A stretch of 12,339 nt of DNA. Origin: Chlamydiae bacterium RIFCSPHIGHO2_12_FULL_49_9 (GTDB taxonomy: Bacteria; Chlamydiota; Chlamydiia; Chlamydiales; SM23-39). The stretch's first letter is position 1, and the number at the start of each line of letters is the position of its first letter. The stretch lies in assembly GCA_001794935.1 (NCBI GenBank), contig MGLY01000022.1:3466-15804 (forward strand), written 5' to 3'. The notes under the pieces were generated by a model. The model searched no databases. It was given only the letters and a program-made list of their open reading frames with translations, and was not told the DNA's origin. The position numbers and the translations under genes were made by a program. Positions 1 to 6,962 of the stretch are shown here, in pieces.

Positions 1-1
1 C

Positions 2-1009
2 ATTAAGCTCATCAAGACGATGGAATCGGAAGACGGGGAGACGATTAAATTTCTCTGGGAGCTTCGAGATGGCAAAAAAGTCGAGTCGGTCCTGATTATG
101 TCGGGCGACAGGAGAACCGTTTGCGTGTCATGTCAGGTAGGATGTCCTGCCAGATGCGCTTTTTGCGCCTCGGGCAAAGAGGGGCTCATGAGAAACCTGA
201 GCCCTGCCGAGATCGTCGAGCAAGCGCTTCACATCAACCGCTTCTTATTAACCCGCCAGTCAAATTTGAGACAAAGGACGCTAGCGAGGCAAAGCCAGAT
301 TGAAGCGAAGCGCTTCGAAGGAAGAGGCCATAGTAAAACTATGGCCGATGATGGAGAATCAATATGGCAAAGCCGCAGCAAGTCATTTGTCTCAAATTTG
401 ACTGGCGGGTTAATAGAGCCAAAAGAGGAGAGAGTCTCCCACATCGTCTTCATGGGGATGGGCGAGCCGCTTGAAAACTATGACGCCGTTGTCAAATCGA
501 TCCAGATTCTTCACGATCCAAATGGGTGCAACATCTCTCAAAGAAGAATCACCGTATCAACCGTTGGCGTTGTCGAAGGAATCCACAAGCTTGCAAAAGA
601 AGAGCTGAAAGTCAATCTCGTCCTCTCGCTCCATGCGCCGAACCAAAATATCCGCAAAAAGATCATCCCTTACGCAAGAAAATATCCGCTGGAAGAGATT
701 TTGATGGCGATGGACGGCTACTCAAGAGACACCAAGCGCGATATCACCTATGAATATACTCTCCTTGCCAACATAAATGATCATCCCGCCCATGCAGAAG
801 AGCTGGCGGAACTTGTGAGAGGCAAGCAGTGCACAGTCAATTTGATTCCCTATAATCCGGTCGATGGACTGAGACTAAGACGCCCCGAAAAAGAAGCGAT
901 AGAAGATTTTAGGGCCATTTTGGAAAATGCGGGGATCAATACGACCTGGCGCTACACCAAAGGCAAAGATATCGCAGCTGCCTGCGGACAGCTCGCCCTT
1001 CACAAATAA
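2..1009 (+). CDS. rlmN: 23S rRNA (adenine2503-C2)-methyltransferase RlmN, 5'-partial, carrying an in-frame insertion
   Basis: Radical-SAM enzyme of the RlmN/Cfr family; RlmN methylates C2 of A2503 in 23S rRNA and of A37 in some tRNAs. The frame is open to the left window edge and the residues before the first ATG (position 20) still match the family, so the true start is upstream. Counting from that ATG, the SAM/[4Fe-4S] motif CxxxCxxC is at residues 42, 46 and 49, the VCVSCQVGC context is normal, GMGEPLENYD follows the insertion, and the C-terminal ACGQL supplies the second conserved cysteine (C322). Residues 77-132 are foreign: they are encoded by an inverted-repeat element (246-415). Removing these 56 codons restores a normal family spacing between the iron-sulphur motif and GMGEP. 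The stop overlaps the next start by one base (TAATG). RlmN rather than Cfr is the likelier call, but the missing N-terminus prevents certainty. Confidence 0.93.
   Translation: MKLIKTMESEDGETIKFLWELRDGKKVESVLIMSGDRRTVCVSCQVGCPARCAFCASGKEGLMRNLSPAEIVEQALHINRFLLTRQSNLRQRTLARQSQIEAKRFEGRGHSKTMADDGESIWQSRSKSFVSNLTGGLIEPKEERVSHIVFMGMGEPLENYDAVVKSIQILHDPNGCNISQRRITVSTVGVVEGIHKLAKEELKVNLVLSLHAPNQNIRKKIIPYARKYPLEEILMAMDGYSRDTKRDITYEYTLLANINDHPAHAEELAELVRGKQCTVNLIPYNPVDGLRLRRPEKEAIEDFRAILENAGINTTWRYTKGKDIAAACGQLALHK
246..415. mobile_element. MITE-like palindromic element inserted in frame within rlmN
   Basis: The ends 246-275 and 386-415 are perfect reverse complements over 30 nt (left arm begins TATTAACCCGCCAGTC). 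The outermost TA at each end (246-247, 414-415) is consistent with a TA target duplication, as made by IS630/Tc1-mariner-type transposases. Core (248-413) plus one TA copy equals 168 nt, exactly 56 codons, with no stop in the rlmN frame. Inside lies a second hairpin: GGCCATAGT (326-334), AAA, ACTATGGCC (338-346), and a palindrome CGAAGCGCTTCG near 305-316. There is no transposase, so it would be non-autonomous. It resembles in behaviour the Rickettsia palindromic elements that sit inside genes; no relationship by sequence is claimed. No second copy is visible in this window. Confidence 0.85.
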
Positions 1010-1680
1010 TGATTGAGCAGCTTAAAGACGCATTCCAACCCCACCTTGAGATTGCAAGGGCCGAGTGGCAGCATAGTTACATGAGAGGGCAATTTCCCTT
1101 TCTCGGAATAGCAAGACCTCTCCAGAAAAAAGTATCGACTGAAGTATTTAAAAAAGCGGACTTGAGCTCTTTCGAATCTCTTGTTGAAGAGCTTTGGGAG
1201 TGTGGGGAGAGAGAATTTCAGTATGCAGCGATCGACCTTGCCCTCTTTTGCAAAAAGAGATGGACTTCGAGGACACTCGCTCTTTTTGAAAGAATGATCC
1301 GAACGAAATCGTGGTGGGATACAGTAGATACACTCGCGCCGCATCTCGTCGGGTCTCTTTTTGAAAGACACCCGGAGCTGGTGTCTTGCACAGATGAGTG
1401 GATCGACGATGAGTACATGTGGATCCGCAGATCTGCGATCATCTTCCAGCTCGGGCGAAAAGAGAAAACCGATGAGAAGAGGCTATTTTCTTTTTGTCTA
1501 AAAAGAGCCTCTGAGAAGGAATTTTTCATCCGGAAAGCAATCGGCTGGGCCCTTCGAGAATATGGGAAAACCAATCCCGAGTCTTTGAGAAAATTCCTGA
1601 GAGAAAACGGCTCTTCTTTAAGCCCGCTCTCCTTTCGAGAGGCTCGCAGAAGGATTGATTTATTTGGGAAGGATCTTTAG
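1009..1680 (+). CDS. DNA alkylation repair protein, AlkD-type DNA glycosylase
   Basis: A 223-residue all-helical HEAT-like repeat protein of the AlkD family, which excises positively charged alkylated bases (N3-methyladenine, N7-methylguanine) from DNA. The diagnostic stretch KSWWDTVDTLA places W103 and D107 where Bacillus cereus AlkD has W109 and catalytic D113. A third pocket tryptophan lies in AIGWALREYGKTNP (W180, compare W187). WIRRSAIIFQLGR matches the DNA-contact helix region. Length is normal for the family (about 220-240). The ATG shares a base with the rlmN stop, indicating translational coupling, and pgsA follows after 12 nt. Only the family is certain; substrate range cannot be read from sequence. 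Confidence 0.9.
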   Translation: MIEQLKDAFQPHLEIARAEWQHSYMRGQFPFLGIARPLQKKVSTEVFKKADLSSFESLVEELWECGEREFQYAAIDLALFCKKRWTSRTLALFERMIRTKSWWDTVDTLAPHLVGSLFERHPELVSCTDEWIDDEYMWIRRSAIIFQLGRKEKTDEKRLFSFCLKRASEKEFFIRKAIGWALREYGKTNPESLRKFLRENGSSLSPLSFREARRRIDLFGKDL

Positions 1681-1692
1681 TCTCCTCTTGTT

Positions 1693-2274
1693 ATGAATCC
1701 AGCCCATTATCTAACTCTTTTAAGAATTTTTATCAGCCCCATCTTCCCGCTCTTTTATTTACAGCACGATTGGTTTGGAATCTCGGTCAAGGCGCTGCCC
1801 TATATCCTCCTTTTTCTCTTGATCATTTGCGAGTTTTCCGACTATCTCGACGGAAAGCTCGCAAGGCGGCGCAACGAAGTGACCGATCTCGGCAAAGTGT
1901 TAGATCCGATGGCAGATAGCATAACCCATATCTCCCTTTTTCTCACCTTTACCCAAGGGATGGTGGCTCTGCCGCTCTTGCTTGTCCTCGTTTTTCTCTA
2001 TCGGGACCTTTTCATCAGCACGCTGAGAACGCTCTGCGCGATGAGAGGAGTTGTGCTTGCCGCTCGTTTTAGCGGAAAAGTGAAAGCGGCAATCCAAGGA
2101 TTTACCGCCTTTCTCATCATCTTGCTGATGATCCCTTACACCATGGGCTTTTTGCCGCTCATCATCTTCCAGCAGATCAGCCTCTTTTCTGTTCTCATTG
2201 CAGCTCTTTATACGGTGATCTCCGTTGGCGATTACGTCTACGCCAACTGGACCTACATCAGAAAGGCTTTTTGA
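1693..2274 (+). CDS. pgsA: CDP-diacylglycerol–glycerol-3-phosphate 3-phosphatidyltransferase
   Basis: Inner-membrane enzyme of 193 residues that forms phosphatidylglycerol phosphate from CDP-diacylglycerol and glycerol-3-phosphate. The CDP-alcohol phosphotransferase signature DGx2ARx8Gx3Dx3D is intact within YLDGKLARRRNEVTDLGKVLDPMAD (about residues 51-74, broken here only by reading across the spacers). The N-terminus MNPAHYLTLLRIFISPIF is typical of PgsA, and several hydrophobic segments follow, including 75-105, 130-150 and 155-180. The start is fixed by this N-terminal match even though no good Shine-Dalgarno precedes it; the 12 nt after the previous stop are pyrimidine-rich. Probably last gene of the rlmN–alkD–pgsA run. 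Substrate assignment to glycerol phosphate, rather than serine or inositol, rests on length and motif context. Confidence 0.88.
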   Translation: MNPAHYLTLLRIFISPIFPLFYLQHDWFGISVKALPYILLFLLIICEFSDYLDGKLARRRNEVTDLGKVLDPMADSITHISLFLTFTQGMVALPLLLVLVFLYRDLFISTLRTLCAMRGVVLAARFSGKVKAAIQGFTAFLIILLMIPYTMGFLPLIIFQQISLFSVLIAALYTVISVGDYVYANWTYIRKAF

Positions 2275-2512
2275 CTAAACTGGCTAGAGCTTCTTTTTGG
2301 CTGTTATGCGCCAGGGAAGCGGCAGCATACAAAGGTCTTGAATCGAGTTTGTTCATCATGGAGTAGTTGAGAGCTGAAAAGCGGATAGCCAATGTTGATT
2401 CGGTATTCTGGCATCGCTCATATGAGCCAAAGAACGAACTGTTTCAGGTAAATCATTGCTTGCGCAAGGACTTGACATTTCCAAAACATGGTCGATGGTA
2501 GTTATTTTGTGG
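2258..2512 (-). pseudogene. Frameshifted coding remnant, possibly of a helical-repeat protein
   Basis: Between the convergent pgsA and glgA genes the minus strand reads as a coding-like sequence in two successive frames. The first frame gives segments such as DLPETVRSLAHMSDARIP and NQHWLSAF, then stops at 2356-2358. The next frame, entered at about 2370-2380, continues with NYSMMNKLDSRPLYAAASLAHN and QKEALASLV (to a TGA at 2258-2260). The two halves share a spaced pattern, L-P/R-x(2-5)-SLAH, suggestive of short helical repeats as in FASTK/octotricopeptide-type proteins. That similarity is a weak impression. Direct observation: two frames joined by one apparent shift. Inference: decayed gene end. 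No terminator is recognisable in this interval. Confidence 0.4.
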
Positions 2513-2521
2513 AAAAATTTT

Positions 2522-3997
2522 CTACTTTTTAATGATCTCTCTATAGAGCTGAAGGTACTCGCGAGAGGGTGCTTTCCAGCTTGAATCAATTTGGATTGCT
2601 CTTCGGATGACCGATTGGAAGGTTGCTTGATCTGAGTGCATGAGATTGATCGCTCGGTCGATCGTTTGGTGAATTGCGGAGGGGGTGGGCTTTTCAAAGA
2701 GGAATCCGTTTCGCTTTGCGGAAGGGATCGTTGGATCCTCACAGTCAAAGACAGTGTCCTTGAGTCCGCCTGTTGCGCGGACGATCGGAAGCGTGCCGTA
2801 GCGCATGGCGATAATCTGCGTGAGTCCGCACGGCTCAAAGTGGGAGGGGACGATCAGAAAATCGAGCGCCGCGAAAATGAGATGGGCGAGGTTTTCATCG
2901 TATTCAAAGTGGAGAAAGGCTTGTTTGTTCGAGGCGTACTTTTCTTTGAGCGTTTGGAAATGGGTCTGGATGTCGGGGATGGGGGAAGAGCCGAGGAGAA
3001 GAAATGCGCCGTCTCTTTCGAGGGTGTGGGAAAGGGCGGCCTCGATGAGCTCGGGCCCTTTTTGGGGGACGAGGCGCGTGATGGCGCCGATCCAGGGGCG
3101 TTTGTTGGCGGGTAAGCCGAGCTTTTTTTGGAGCGATTCGCGAGCGGTTTCTTTCGCCGAGAGGATGGCTGAGAGGGAGCTCTCCCTGCCGTAGGGCTTG
3201 GGAAGGACCGGGTCTTTGGCAGGGTCCCAGAGGTTCGGATCGATCCCGTTGAGGATGCCGGTGAGTTTTTTCATGTGCTGGCGAAGGGTTGTGTCGAGGG
3301 TGAAGCCGTAAGCGGGTGTGAGGATCTCTTTAGCGTAGGTAGGGGAGACGGTTGTGATGGCGTCTGCATAGACAATACCGCCTTTGAGGAGATTGATCGT
3401 TTGGGGATAAAGCGGGCTATTGTCTTGGAGTTTTGCAGGAGCGAGGTAGGAAGTGCCATTTAGGTTGATCGCATCGAGATCCCAGGCGGCGCATTTTCCT
3501 TGATGCTCGAGGTTGTGGATGGTGAGCAGGACCGATTTGACAGGGAGATGTTTAAATAAATCTTTGAGAAGCGGAGCAGCGAGGGCTACGTGCCAGTCGT
3601 GGATGTGGAGAGTGTCAATTGGCTCTTTTTTGAGGGAGAGGTATTCGAGAGCGGCCTTTGTGAAGTAGATGAAGCGGGGGATGTCATCCTCGCAGCCATA
3701 GATCTTGCTGCGGTGGAAGTAGCCTGCCGGATGGCGAGCTTCAAGGAGGTGGAGGCTGCAGCCCTCTTGGGTTGTGGACCACATGGCATTGCTATGTAGC
3801 TGTCCGCTCTGGAGGCATTTGAACTCAGGGACTTCGAGCTGAAGGCTGGGGATATTGATGAAATCGTATTTGGGGATGATCACCTCAACCGTTTCGCCGG
3901 CTCTAGTCTCTTCTCGGGCAAGGCCGGTCACGACCTCTCCGAGGCCTCCGGCCTTCGCTATCGGCGCAAACTCAGCAGCTAGGTGAATGATCCTCAT
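2522..3997 (-). CDS. glgA: Glycogen synthase, ADP-glucose dependent (GT5)
   Basis: Transfers glucose from ADP-glucose to growing alpha-1,4-glucan. The 491-residue protein starts MRIIHLAAEFAPIAKAGGLGEV, carrying the K-x-G-G-L ADP-glucose loop at K15. Later come HIHDWH, ITRLVPQKGPELI (phosphate-binding Arg/Lys region) and EPCGLTQ at about residue 388 with the catalytic-site glutamate, followed by YGTLPIVRATGGLKDTV. Length is close to other bacterial GlgA (about 475-500). The frame extends 27 codons further upstream to 4078, but family alignment places the start at the ATG at 3997; the upstream Shine-Dalgarno is poor. It is divergent from tRNA-Gln and convergent with pgsA, so likely a single-gene transcript. 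Chlamydiae store glycogen; in C. trachomatis GlgA is also reported as secreted, which cannot be judged here. Confidence 0.95.
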   Translation of the reverse strand: MRIIHLAAEFAPIAKAGGLGEVVTGLAREETRAGETVEVIIPKYDFINIPSLQLEVPEFKCLQSGQLHSNAMWSTTQEGCSLHLLEARHPAGYFHRSKIYGCEDDIPRFIYFTKAALEYLSLKKEPIDTLHIHDWHVALAAPLLKDLFKHLPVKSVLLTIHNLEHQGKCAAWDLDAINLNGTSYLAPAKLQDNSPLYPQTINLLKGGIVYADAITTVSPTYAKEILTPAYGFTLDTTLRQHMKKLTGILNGIDPNLWDPAKDPVLPKPYGRESSLSAILSAKETARESLQKKLGLPANKRPWIGAITRLVPQKGPELIEAALSHTLERDGAFLLLGSSPIPDIQTHFQTLKEKYASNKQAFLHFEYDENLAHLIFAALDFLIVPSHFEPCGLTQIIAMRYGTLPIVRATGGLKDTVFDCEDPTIPSAKRNGFLFEKPTPSAIHQTIDRAINLMHSDQATFQSVIRRAIQIDSSWKAPSREYLQLYREIIKK

Positions 3998-4025
3998 AAG
4001 TCCAGCATCAAGGATTTTTTTTAAC

Positions 4026-4056
4026 TTTTGCAAGACTTTTCTCGGTCCTTGCAAAA
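4026..4056. promoter_or_regulatory. Inverted repeat in the glgA / tRNA-Gln divergent region
   Basis: TTTTGCAAG (4026-4034) and CTTGCAAAA (4048-4056) form a perfect 9-bp inverted repeat with a 13-nt spacer; with one bulge the pairing extends inward through GAC/GTC. It lies 29 nt upstream of the glgA start and overlaps the candidate -35 box of the tRNA operon. It could be an operator shared by the two directions or a leader hairpin of glgA. It lacks a T-run placed for termination. Confidence 0.35.
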
Positions 4057-4076
4057 TATTTATCTGGCGAGATAAC
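4049..4076 (+). promoter_or_regulatory. Candidate sigma70-type promoter for tRNA-Gln and the prs operon
   Basis: TTGCAA (4049-4054) and GATAAC (4071-4076) are separated by 16 nt, each matching four of six consensus bases. Initiation would fall near 4083, leaving a leader of about 34 nt with a small hairpin (CATCG...CGATG, 4101-4115) directly before the mature tRNA 5' end, for removal by RNase P. Confidence 0.35.
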
Positions 4077-4116
4077 ATGGCTCCTGTTTTTAAATTTTCT
4101 CATCGCACGGCGATGA

Positions 4117-4188
<72 letters not shown>

Positions 4189-4203
4189 CTTTTTGAGAGC
4201 TAG

Positions 4204-5136
4204 ATGAAGCAAGTGGACGCCTCTTTTATGTTGTTTGCCGGATCTTCCCACGAGGAGCTGGCCAAGGAAGTGGCTCAGTCTTTGGGTGTTCATCTCGGCA
4301 AGGTTCTCATAGAGACTTTTCCCGATGGTGAAACCGGAGTCCAGGTTCTTGAGAACGTGAGAGGGAAAGACGTATTTGTTCTCCAGGCGCCGGCGCGCCG
4401 CCCGAACGACTACCTCGTGGAGCTTTTGATTCTCGTCGATGCGCTGAAGCGCGCGTCGGCCCGAAGCATTGTCGCGGTTGTCCCTTATTACCCGTACGCG
4501 CGGCAGGATCGGAAGGAGAAAGGGCGAGTCCCGATTACAGCGAAGCTGGTCGCGGACCTCTTGGAAAGAGCGGGCGTAACCCGGCTCCTCACAATGGATC
4601 TGCATACGGAGCAGATTCAGGGATTTTTTGATATCCCTGTAGATAATTTGTATGCTCGGCCTTTGTTTGTGAAGGCTTTGAGGAAAGAAAATTTAAAAGA
4701 CGCTGTTGTTGTGTCTCCAGATGTGGGCAGCAGCAGAATGGCGAGGAAGTACGCCGAAGATTTGAAAATAGATCTCGCGATTGTCGACAAACGCAGGGTC
4801 AATGCGCACAAGATTGAAACGAATGCGCTGATCGGCAATGTGAAAGGCAAGAAAGCGATTATCGTCGATGATATTTGTTCGACGGGCGGCACGCTCTTGG
4901 CTGCCGCGAAGGTATGTAGAAAAGAGGGCGCTAAAAGAGTGATTGGCGTGATATCGCACGCACTGTTTATAGGCGGCGCACCGATGGAAGGAATCGATGA
5001 GATGTGGGTGACCAACTCCGTTCCATTGGAAGGGAAGAGCTCTTCCATTCGGACGGTCTCTATAGCCCCGCTCTTAAGCGCGGCGATTGATTGTGTCGTA
5101 TCGGCCAAATCGATTGCTTCGCTTTTTAAGGATTAG
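4204..5136 (+). CDS. prs: Ribose-phosphate pyrophosphokinase (PRPP synthetase)
   Basis: Makes 5-phosphoribosyl-1-pyrophosphate from ribose-5-phosphate and ATP for nucleotide synthesis and salvage. The 310 residues contain YARQDRKEKGRVPITAKL (ATP-binding RQ and flexible loop), TMDLHTEQIQGFFDIPVDNL (Mg/ATP site), and the PRPP-binding loop VDDICSTGGT at about 221-230. Length is that of class I Prs (about 310-315). MLFAGSSHEELAKEV, from an internal ATG at 4228, matches the usual N-terminus, so the annotated start adds eight residues; GAGAG precedes the ATG at 4204 closely. It sits between tRNA-Gln and rplY (13-nt gap). To my knowledge Chlamydiaceae lack prs, so its presence argues for an environmental lineage. 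Confidence 0.95.
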   Translation: MKQVDASFMLFAGSSHEELAKEVAQSLGVHLGKVLIETFPDGETGVQVLENVRGKDVFVLQAPARRPNDYLVELLILVDALKRASARSIVAVVPYYPYARQDRKEKGRVPITAKLVADLLERAGVTRLLTMDLHTEQIQGFFDIPVDNLYARPLFVKALRKENLKDAVVVSPDVGSSRMARKYAEDLKIDLAIVDKRRVNAHKIETNALIGNVKGKKAIIVDDICSTGGTLLAAAKVCRKEGAKRVIGVISHALFIGGAPMEGIDEMWVTNSVPLEGKSSSIRTVSIAPLLSAAIDCVVSAKSIASLFKD

Positions 5137-5149
5137 ATTTTGAGGAGTT

Positions 5150-5725
5150 ATGAAATTAGCGATTTTTAAAAGAGAAACACTGAAGAAAGGCGATACGAAA
5201 AGACTGCGCCGCGAAGGAAATATTCCGGCCGTGCTCTATGGCGCTTCCCAGTCGAATGAAAACGTCTATCTCAAAAACGATGAGATGCAGGCGATTTTAA
5301 GGGGGCTGAAAAGCGGTCTTCTCGCGACGACCGTATTCGAGCTTGTCGATGGAAAAAAGACGCATAAGGCGGTCATCAAAGACGTCCAATATCACGTGAC
5401 CTCTTATGCGATCCAGCACATCGATTTTGCGATTCTCTCTGACAATGCTCCAGTGTCGGTGAACGTTCCGATCCAGATTCTAGGATCTGCCGAGTGCGCA
5501 GGTGTTAAGCTCGGCGGCTTCCCGCGCCAGGTCATTCGCACGCTTCGCGTCTCTTGCCTGCCGAAAGACATTCCGCAAGAGTTTACGTTGGACATTACAA
5601 GCCTCGATGTCAATCAGTCGAAAAGACTCTCCGATATCGCAATTCCGGCGAATGTTCGCCCTCTTGCGAAGATGAGTGAAGTGGCGGTAATGATCGGCAA
5701 GAAAGCCGGAGCTGTTAGCGCGTGA
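5150..5725 (+). CDS. rplY: 50S ribosomal protein L25, long general-stress (CTC/TL5) form
   Basis: Binds 5S rRNA in the large subunit. The 191-residue protein is the two-domain CTC/TL5 type. An N-terminal L25 domain (about 1-95) contains RLRREGNIPAVLYGASQ and DVQYH...IQHIDF. It is followed by a beta-rich C-terminal domain (about 96-185) with VNVPIQILGSAECAGVKLGG. A good SD, GAGGAG, lies at 5142-5147, three nucleotides before the ATG. Its TGA overlaps the pth start by one base, so the two are translationally coupled. In C. trachomatis the same gene is called ctc and is likewise followed by pth. Confidence 0.94.
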   Translation: MKLAIFKRETLKKGDTKRLRREGNIPAVLYGASQSNENVYLKNDEMQAILRGLKSGLLATTVFELVDGKKTHKAVIKDVQYHVTSYAIQHIDFAILSDNAPVSVNVPIQILGSAECAGVKLGGFPRQVIRTLRVSCLPKDIPQEFTLDITSLDVNQSKRLSDIAIPANVRPLAKMSEVAVMIGKKAGAVSA

Positions 5726-6297
5726 TGGACCGGTATCTCATTGTAGGCCTCGGGAACCCGGGCAAATCCTACGATAAGACCCGCCATAATATTGGATTTA
5801 GAGCTCTTCAGGAACTCGCCCGAAAACACGGCCTCGAGTTCCGCAAGAGAGCCGATTTTAAGGGGAGTGTGGCCGAAGGACAGATTGGCACAGCTCCCGT
5901 CTTGTTGCTGATGCCTCTGACGTTCATGAACGAAAGCGGCGAGGCCGTAGCGCAGATTGTGCGCTACTATCAGATCGATCTGTCCCGCCTCCTCGTCCTA
6001 ACCGATGACGTGGCGCTGCCTTTAGGGCAGCTTAGAATGAAAATCAATAGCGGAAGCGGCGGCCATAACGGCCTCAAAAGCATTGAGGATCATTTACAGA
6101 CCAACCGGTATGCGAGGCTCCGAATTGGAGTCGGCGACCGCGAAGAGGGAGATTTGACGAGTCATGTGCTCGGCAGATTTTCTGAAGTGGAAGAAAAGCT
6201 CATTCCGGGCGTTCTGGAAAGGGCTGTCCAGTCAGTTGAAATTTGGCTGGACAAAGGAATAACCAGTGCGATGGATTTTGCCAATGTGCGTATATAA
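5725..6297 (+). CDS. pth: Peptidyl-tRNA hydrolase
   Basis: Releases peptidyl-tRNAs that drop off the ribosome, recycling tRNA. The 190-residue protein starts MDRYLIVGLGNPG. Catalytic His is H21 in TRHNIGF. N69 is in TFMNESG, D94 in TDDVALP and N115 in GSGGHNGLKS, equivalent to E. coli H20, N68, D93 and N114. The ATG at 5725 shares its first base with the rplY stop (TGATG). A GTG one codon upstream is possible but adds nothing conserved. A weak GGAG lies 13 nt before the ATG. The rplY–pth pairing is common in bacteria. Confidence 0.95.
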   Translation: MDRYLIVGLGNPGKSYDKTRHNIGFRALQELARKHGLEFRKRADFKGSVAEGQIGTAPVLLLMPLTFMNESGEAVAQIVRYYQIDLSRLLVLTDDVALPLGQLRMKINSGSGGHNGLKSIEDHLQTNRYARLRIGVGDREEGDLTSHVLGRFSEVEEKLIPGVLERAVQSVEIWLDKGITSAMDFANVRI

Positions 6298-6327
6298 ATC
6301 CATCACACCCCGAGCATTGGAGAATGT

Positions 6328-6672
6328 ATGAAGAAAGAGAGAAAAGGGCTCTATGAAGGGATGTATATCCTGAGCGCTACGCTCAGCGATGACTCTCGCA
6401 AGAAAGCCTTTGAAAAAATTACGGATGGTATCTCCCAGAAAGGGGGAGAAATCCACAAGATTCACGAGCAGGGCAGACGCAAGATGGCCTATTCGATCGA
6501 TGGCAAGCGCGAAGGGTACTACTACGTGCTTTATTTCACTGCGCCTACCCAGGCAATCCTCGAGCTTTGGAAGGAGTATCACCTCCACGAAGATCTCATC
6601 CGCTTCCTCACGATGAAAGTGGAGAAAGTGCAAGAGACGCTCGAATTTAAACCCCTCAAAGCGGTAGGTTAA
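6328..6672 (+). CDS. rpsF: 30S ribosomal protein S6
   Basis: Small-subunit protein that binds 16S rRNA together with S18, encoded next door. The 114-residue protein has the ferredoxin-like pattern: LYEGMYILSATLSDD, then GGEIHKIHEQGRRKMAYSIDGKREGYY (split by family variation) and a last strand near FLTMKVEKVQE. Length is within the usual range (about 95-135). TTGGAGA at 6317-6323 is a well-placed SD for the ATG at 6328; an overlapping ATG at 6324 is out of this frame. A 30-nt gap separates it from pth, and only 2 nt separate it from rpsR. Confidence 0.95.
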   Translation: MKKERKGLYEGMYILSATLSDDSRKKAFEKITDGISQKGGEIHKIHEQGRRKMAYSIDGKREGYYYVLYFTAPTQAILELWKEYHLHEDLIRFLTMKVEKVQETLEFKPLKAVG

Positions 6673-6674
6673 GC

Positions 6675-6950
6675 ATGTTTCCAAATAGAAGAACAACGAC
6701 TCCCGCAAACCCAACAGCTGTAGCTGACTCTCCTTTTGCAAAGAAGAAGAAAAGCTGTCCGTTTACCGCATCGAAAGTCGATGGAATTGACTACAAAGAT
6801 ATTGAAACGCTCCGTCTTTTTATCACGGAACGGGGCAAAATCCTGCCGCGCCGCATTACAGGCGTTTCCTATTATTATCAAAAACTGCTCAAAAAGGCGA
6901 TTAAGCAGGCCCGTCACATGGCGCTTCTTCCCTTCGTAGCGGAAGAGTAA
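6675..6950 (+). CDS. rpsR: 30S ribosomal protein S18
   Basis: Partner of S6 on the platform of the 30S subunit. The 91-residue protein contains the S18 core KKSCPFTASKVDGIDYKD, LRLFITERGKILPRRITG and KKAIKQARHMALLPF. It is slightly longer than the common 75-80 residues because of a Thr/Pro-rich N-terminal extension of roughly 15-20 residues. It begins two nucleotides after the rpsF stop without its own clear SD, so translation probably depends on rpsF. Confidence 0.95.
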   Translation: MFPNRRTTTPANPTAVADSPFAKKKKSCPFTASKVDGIDYKDIETLRLFITERGKILPRRITGVSYYYQKLLKKAIKQARHMALLPFVAEE

Positions 6951-6962
6951 GAGGAGTTCAAG

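Noticed and set aside
246..415. CRISPR-like or intron interpretation of the repeat arms in rlmN
   Set aside because: There is a single inverted pair, no direct repeats or spacers, and the frame is kept, so splicing is not required.
1000..1574. Minus-strand open frames of 123 and 118 codons opposite the alkD-type gene
   Set aside because: The sense strand has catalytic residues of a known family; the antisense frames do not resemble proteins.
2356..2838. 160-codon minus-strand open frame over the glgA 3' end
   Set aside because: Most of it is a shadow of glgA in another frame; only the part beyond the glgA stop is kept, as a remnant.
2636..3194. Plus-strand open frames of 159 and 129 codons inside glgA
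   Set aside because: They lie opposite a conserved enzyme, overlap one another and look low-complexity in composition.
3998..4078. 27-codon N-terminal extension of glgA
   Set aside because: Family alignment begins at MRIIHLAAEFAP; the extension crosses the inverted repeat and probable regulatory region.
6232..6741. 169-codon minus-strand open frame opposite rpsF
   Set aside because: Antisense shadow of conserved ribosomal genes.
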